Shown here: positions 5,842 to 8,748 of the stretch, piece after piece
Layout: each line of letters begins with the position of its first letter
How positions within the stretch are numbered: position 1 is the first letter of the stretch
Source of the DNA: an uncultured Pseudomonadota bacterium
GTDB lineage: Bacteria > Pseudomonadota > Gammaproteobacteria > Burkholderiales > SG8-39
Assembly: GCA_903909415.1 (NCBI GenBank)
Contig: CAIVVS010000294.1
Location: 1-8,748, forward strand
Direction: 5' to 3'
DNA length: 8,748 bases
Program-made: the position numbers and the translations under genes
Notes under the pieces: generated by a model
What the model saw: the letters and a program-made list of their open reading frames with translations, nothing else
Told to the model about the DNA's origin: nothing
Database searches by the model: none

Positions 5842-6441
5842 TCAGTCAGGCAAGGGCTCGGCGACATAGCCGAAGCGCGCCGGCAGGTCTGCGGCGCTTG
5901 CCGACGCGAGCGGCAGCAGCATGCCGTCCAGCCGCGCCTGCACCGGGCTGCCGTCCGCGGGCAATCCGGCGACCAGGTCCTCGGCCGGCTCGCCGTCCGC
6001 GCCCTGCAGGCGCGCGAGTACCGCGCCCAAGTCGCGGTCCAGCAGCACGCCCCCGCCCAGCGCGCAGCGCAGCACCAGCGCGCCCTGTTCGTCGATGAAC
6101 AGTTCCCGCACCCCGCCGGCAGGCTCCCCGGTATGCGCGAGGAAGCCCTGCGCATGGTCATCCAGCCGGAACACCCAGGGCGTCGCGTCCAGCCCGACAT
6201 AGGCCTTCTGCGGCCCGTTCTGGCAGTACCAGCGGCCGCGCGCGTCCGCGGCATAGTGGCGCGACAGGAAGGCGCGCATCGCGGCATTGCCGACGCGCTC
6301 GAAGCGCGGCGCACCCGAGGCGTCGCCGCCGGCCCGCTCCATGCGCACCAGCCAGTTGCCGCGCCGGTCCAGCCGCAGCCAGCCGGCGCAGGCGGGCACG
6401 TCGGGCCACTTGAGCATGGCGCGCAGGACGTCGGGATCCAT
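5842..6441 (-). CDS. Conserved hypothetical protein with QNGPQ motif (possibly DUF2946-type)
   Basis: A 199-residue protein beginning [30 protein letters not shown]. Conserved-looking features are the N-terminal [12 protein letters not shown] (11-22), a [20 protein letters not shown] block (66-85), then [10 protein letters not shown] (86-95), and alternating beta-like and Gly-rich stretches ([14 protein letters not shown], 113-126). There is no signal peptide or membrane segment, so it is probably cytoplasmic. I recall similar proteins of about 190 residues in Burkholderiales labelled as a domain of unknown function, possibly DUF2946, but could not verify the name. Their function is unknown. 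I chose the ATG at 6441 because the family starts this way; no good ribosome site precedes it, and the frame remains open far upstream (to 7074) only as antisense of the thioesterase gene. It is divergent from the thioesterase gene across 87 bp. Confidence 0.8.
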   Translation of the reverse strand: MDPDVLRAMLKWPDVPACAGWLRLDRRGNWLVRMERAGGDASGAPRFERVGNAAMRAFLSRHYAADARGRWYCQNGPQKAYVGLDATPWVFRLDDHAQGFLAHTGEPAGGVRELFIDEQGALVLRCALGGGVLLDRDLGAVLARLQGADGEPAEDLVAGLPADGSPVQARLDGMLLPLASASAADLPARFGYVAEPLPD

Positions 6442-6484
6442 GGCGGGGCGCGGGTTCGGGGGGTGCATGGGCGCGGGGAGGGGG

Positions 6485-6490
6485 TAATCT
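6485..6490 (+). promoter_or_regulatory. Candidate -10 box upstream of the thioesterase gene
   Basis: TAATCT stands out in an otherwise G-rich gap, 38 nt before the ATG at 6529. It matches TATAAT at four positions. No credible -35 box is seen at the expected distance. Confidence 0.3.
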
Positions 6491-6518
6491 AGCCGGGTCG
6501 GGGCATGCGGATGCCCGG

Positions 6519-6523
6519 GGAGG
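6519..6523 (+). promoter_or_regulatory. Ribosome binding site deciding the start of the thioesterase gene
   Basis: GGAGG is followed by a 5-nt spacer and the ATG at 6529. The upstream in-frame ATG codons at 6505 and 6511 lack such a site. Confidence 0.75.
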
Positions 6524-6528
6524 ATCGC

Positions 6529-6996
6529 ATGAAACGCGAAGACTTCACCATGGCGCACACGCTGCGCGTGCGCTGGGCCGAGGTGGACCGCCAGGACGTG
6601 GTGTTCAACGGCAATTACTTCACCTACTTCGACGTCGCGGTGGCCGAGTACTGGCGCGCGATCGGCGTGCCCTATCCGGACGGCTACGTGGACCGCTACG
6701 GCAGCGACGTGTTCGCGGTCAAGGCCACCGCCGAATACCATGGCTCGGCGCGCTACGACGAGCTGCTCGAGGTCTGCTGCAGGGCCGCGCGCATCGGCCG
6801 CTCGTCGCTGGTGTTCCAGCTGGGCATCTGGCGCGCGGACAAGGACGGCGCGCTCGCGCACCTGACCAGCGGCGAGCTGGTGTACGTGAACGCGGACGTG
6901 AAGAGCCACCGGTCGGCGGCCTGGCCGGAGGAGTTCAAGGCCGCCATCCTCGCCTACGAGCGCACGCCGCCGGAGCTCGCCGCGCCGTCGGCATAG
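6529..6996 (+). CDS. Acyl-CoA thioesterase, 4-hydroxybenzoyl-CoA thioesterase / YbgC-like hotdog family
   Basis: A 155-residue single-hotdog protein, the usual length for the family. The N-terminal block [24 protein letters not shown] (14-37) aligns with the family active-site helix, and Asp20 is the expected catalytic aspartate. The residue three further on, usually Gly in D-x-x-G, is Asp23 here. Further family-like parts are [13 protein letters not shown] (70-82) and [12 protein letters not shown] (112-123). Members hydrolyse acyl-CoA or aroyl-CoA thioesters in the cytosol; the substrate here is unknown. GGAGG 5 nt upstream fixes the ATG at 6529. It is followed after 89 nt by the aldehyde dehydrogenase gene on the same strand, so the two could be co-transcribed, although a candidate promoter and a weak hairpin lie between them. 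Confidence 0.88.
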   Translation: MKREDFTMAHTLRVRWAEVDRQDVVFNGNYFTYFDVAVAEYWRAIGVPYPDGYVDRYGSDVFAVKATAEYHGSARYDELLEVCCRAARIGRSSLVFQLGIWRADKDGALAHLTSGELVYVNADVKSHRSAAWPEEFKAAILAYERTPPELAAPSA

Positions 6997-7013
6997 CCGG
7001 ACGGCCCGCGGCC

Positions 7014-7042
7014 CCGCGCGCCGCACGGAGCACGCCGCGCGG
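7014..7042 (+). terminator. Weak GC-rich hairpin after the thioesterase gene
   Basis: Ten-nt arms (7014-7023 and 7033-7042) pair with one mismatch around a 9-nt loop, 17 nt after the stop at 6996. There is no T-tract, and in such GC-rich DNA an imperfect repeat can arise by chance, so this is only a possible terminator. Confidence 0.25.
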
Positions 7043-7048
7043 CCCAAG

Positions 7049-7054
7049 TAGAAT
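7049..7054 (+). promoter_or_regulatory. Candidate -10 box upstream of the aldehyde dehydrogenase gene
   Basis: TAGAAT matches the -10 consensus at five of six positions and lies 31 nt before the ATG at 7086, giving a leader of about 25 nt. The -35 region is not convincing. It suggests the aldehyde dehydrogenase and MaoC genes may have their own promoter. Confidence 0.45.
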
Positions 7055-7085
7055 CGCCCCTTCTCCCGCCTCACGGAAGCCTTCC

Positions 7086-8534
7086 ATGGCCTCGTTCGAC
7101 CGCGATCAGCTCTACATCAACGGCGCCTGGGTGGCGCCCGCCGGCAAGGGCAGGCTCACGGTGACCAATCCCGCCACCGGCGAGCCGCTGGGCAGCGTGC
7201 CCGAGGGCACGGTGGCCGACGCCGAGGCCGCGGTCGCCGCGGCGCGCGCCGCCTTCGACGGCTGGGCGCGCACGCCGCTGGCCGAGCGTGTCGCGCTGCT
7301 CACCCGCATCCAGGAAGGCATGAAGGCGCGCGCCGAGGAAATCGGCCGCACCATCACGCAGGAAGTCGGCATGCCGCTGAAGCTCTCGATACGCATCCAG
7401 GCCGGCTCGCCGATCCACACCTTCGGCATGTACGCGAAGCTGGCGGCGGGCTTTGCCTTCGAGGAGAAGGTCGGCAACTCGCTGGTGGTGCGCGAGCCGG
7501 TGGGCGTGGTCGCGGCGATCACGCCGTGGAACTACCCGCTGCACCAGATCGCCGCCAAGGTCGCGCCCGCGCTGGCGGCGGGCTGCACCGTGGTGCTCAA
7601 GCCCTCGGAAGTCGCGCCGCTGAACGCCTTCATCCTCGCCGAGATCATCCACGAAGCCGGCGCGCCGCCCGGGGTGTTCAACCTGGTCACGGGCCTGGGC
7701 CCGGTGGTGGGCGAGGCGCTGGCGCGCGACCCGCGCGTGGACATGGTGTCCTTCACCGGCTCCACCCGCGCCGGCCGGCGCGTCTCCGAGATCGCCGCGC
7801 AGACCATCAAGCGCGTCGCGCTGGAACTGGGCGGCAAGAGCGCGGCCATCATCCTGGGTGATGCCGACCTCGGCGCCGCGGTGAAGGGCACTGTCACCAA
7901 CTGCTTCCTCAACTCCGGGCAGACCTGCACCGCGCACACCCGCATGCTGGTGCCCGAATCGAAGTACGCCGAGGCCGCGACGCTCGCGGTGGAATCGGCG
8001 CGCGCATTCACCGTCGGCGACCCGATGGCCGAGGGCACGCGCCTGGGGCCGCTGGTGTCGCGCGCGCAGCAGGAGCGGGTGCAGTCCTACATCCGCCGCG
8101 GCATCGAACAGGGCGCGGAACTGCTGGCGGGCGGCCCCGACGCGCCGCTGCCGCAGGGCTGGTTCGTGCAGCCCACGGTGCTCGGCCGGGTGCGCCCGGA
8201 GTCGGTGGTCGCGCAGGAGGAAATCTTCGGCCCGGTGTTGTCCATCCTCACCTACCCGGACGGCGACGAGGACGCGGCGGTGCGCATCGCCAACGACACG
8301 CCCTACGGCCTGGCAGGCGCCGTGTGGTCGGGCGATGACGCGCACGCGATGGCGGTGGCGCGGCGCCTGCGCACCGGGCAGGTGGACATCAACGGCGGGC
8401 CGTTCAACCCGATGGCGCCCTTCGGCGGCTACAAGCAGTCAGGCAACGGCCGCGAACTGGGCCGCGCCGGGCTGGAGGAGTTCCTCGAGTACAAGGCGAT
8501 GCAGCTCAGGCCGGAACCGAAGGCCGCGGCATGA
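7086..8534 (+). CDS. NAD(P)+-dependent aldehyde dehydrogenase
   Basis: A full-length, 482-residue member of the aldehyde dehydrogenase superfamily, which oxidises an aldehyde to its acid with NAD(P)+. All key residues are visible: Asn149 in TPWNYP, Lys172 in KPSE, the cofactor-binding FTGSTRAG (223-230), the general base Glu247 in LELGGKS, the nucleophile Cys281 in GQTCT, and Glu379 in EEIFGPV. The C-terminal [15 protein letters not shown] (445-459) is also typical. The substrate cannot be read from sequence. GGAAG (7075-7079) sits 6 nt upstream of the ATG, with a TAGAAT box before it. The TGA overlaps the ATG of the MaoC gene (ATGA, 8531-8534), so these two are translationally coupled. With the thioesterase upstream, this suggests a small acyl/aldehyde catabolic unit, which is inference. 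Confidence 0.95.
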   Translation: MASFDRDQLYINGAWVAPAGKGRLTVTNPATGEPLGSVPEGTVADAEAAVAAARAAFDGWARTPLAERVALLTRIQEGMKARAEEIGRTITQEVGMPLKLSIRIQAGSPIHTFGMYAKLAAGFAFEEKVGNSLVVREPVGVVAAITPWNYPLHQIAAKVAPALAAGCTVVLKPSEVAPLNAFILAEIIHEAGAPPGVFNLVTGLGPVVGEALARDPRVDMVSFTGSTRAGRRVSEIAAQTIKRVALELGGKSAAIILGDADLGAAVKGTVTNCFLNSGQTCTAHTRMLVPESKYAEAATLAVESARAFTVGDPMAEGTRLGPLVSRAQQERVQSYIRRGIEQGAELLAGGPDAPLPQGWFVQPTVLGRVRPESVVAQEEIFGPVLSILTYPDGDEDAAVRIANDTPYGLAGAVWSGDDAHAMAVARRLRTGQVDINGGPFNPMAPFGGYKQSGNGRELGRAGLEEFLEYKAMQLRPEPKAAA

Positions 8535-8748
8535 GCACGAACGCGAAGACCGGCTTCGCCGCGCTGGACGCACCGGAGATTTTTTTCGAGGATTTCAGCG
8601 TCGGGCGCAGCTGGGAGCGGGACGGGCCCGAGCTCACCGAGGCATCGATCACCGGTTTCGCGGCGCAGTACGACCCGCAGTACTTCCACATGGATGCGAC
8701 CGCGGCCGAACGCTCGATGTTCGGCGGACTGATCGCCAGCGGCTGGCA
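8531..8748 (+). CDS. MaoC-family (R)-specific enoyl-CoA hydratase-like protein, N-terminal part (cut by window edge)
   Basis: Only 72 complete codons are present, running off the right edge. After a short, probably flexible leader, the hotdog domain of the MaoC / (R)-hydratase family begins: [12 protein letters not shown] (18-29), then [20 protein letters not shown] (36-55). Asp48 and His53 match the catalytic Asp/His pair with its usual five-residue spacing. FGGLIASGW (64-72) follows, as in family members. Such proteins hydrate trans-2-enoyl-CoA to (R)-3-hydroxyacyl-CoA or catalyse related (de)hydrations. The ATG overlaps the stop of the aldehyde dehydrogenase gene (ATGA). A run of seven T (8580-8586) encodes part of Ile-Phe-Phe, unusual in this GC-rich gene. 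Confidence 0.9.
   Translation, partial: MSTNAKTGFAALDAPEIFFEDFSVGRSWERDGPELTEASITGFAAQYDPQYFHMDATAAERSMFGGLIASGW

Noticed and set aside
5478..6314. Minus-strand open frame spanning parts of the hypothetical and lipoprotein genes
   Set aside because: It crosses two real genes in a shifted frame and has no domain; the fused appearance is only an open frame in GC-rich DNA.
6442..7074. Upstream continuation of the hypothetical gene frame to 7074
   Set aside because: It runs antisense through the whole thioesterase gene; family-type residues begin only at the ATG at 6441.
7071..8345. Long minus-strand open frame opposite the aldehyde dehydrogenase gene
   Set aside because: Antisense to a complete aldehyde dehydrogenase with all catalytic residues; composition is typical of a complementary frame.
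1..8748. A wholly new defence, mobile or RNA-based system
   Set aside because: Apart from three small genes of weak or no assignment and one unidentified truncated gene, every long coding region belongs to a familiar metabolic family. No transposase, repeat array, reverse transcriptase, toxin-antitoxin pair or structured RNA is visible.

Overview
The window is a very GC-rich stretch of bacterial chromosome. Genes are tightly packed and codons end almost always in G or C. The gene families fit a Proteobacterium, most likely a betaproteobacterium of the Burkholderiales. Pointers are the paired 'pimeloyl-CoA type' acyl-CoA dehydrogenases, the zinc-free MDR reductases, a QNGPQ-motif hypothetical protein, and TAGAAT/TAGGAT-like -10 boxes just upstream of genes. 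This placement is inference. I see no tRNA, rRNA, CRISPR array, insertion sequence, phage gene or origin.

Layout. (1) Positions 3571 down to 1, minus strand: a compact operon of a large and a small acyl-CoA dehydrogenase subunit, an NADP-dependent MDR oxidoreductase, and the first 50 codons of an unidentified gene that runs off the left edge. (2) Positions 3703-4710, plus strand: a divergently transcribed NADPH:quinone-oxidoreductase-like MDR protein; the 131-bp gap between it and the operon should hold both promoters. (3) Positions 4803-6441, minus strand: three small genes, namely a conserved hypothetical protein, an MliC-type lipoprotein, and an exported Gly/Pro-rich protein with a cysteine-containing C-terminal motif. 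A perfect 26-bp palindrome separates the last two. (4) Positions 6529-8748, plus strand: a hotdog thioesterase, an aldehyde dehydrogenase, and the start of a MaoC-type (R)-hydratase that overlaps the aldehyde dehydrogenase by ATGA and is cut by the right edge.

How they may work together. The left operon looks like catabolism of an acyl-CoA: the two dehydrogenase subunits carry complementary, individually incomplete active sites, so they probably form one heteromeric enzyme. The reductases could act on enoyl/enone or quinone intermediates, but their substrates cannot be read from the sequence. The right-hand group (thioesterase, aldehyde dehydrogenase, MaoC hydratase) also suits acyl-CoA/aldehyde metabolism. 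The middle block is cell-envelope or uncharacterised.

I found no clearly new biological system. The points most worth following are the split-site dehydrogenase pair, the perfect palindrome, the altered lysozyme-contact residues in the MliC-like lipoprotein, the repeat-built exported protein, and a 27-nt in-frame duplication in the quinone oxidoreductase gene.
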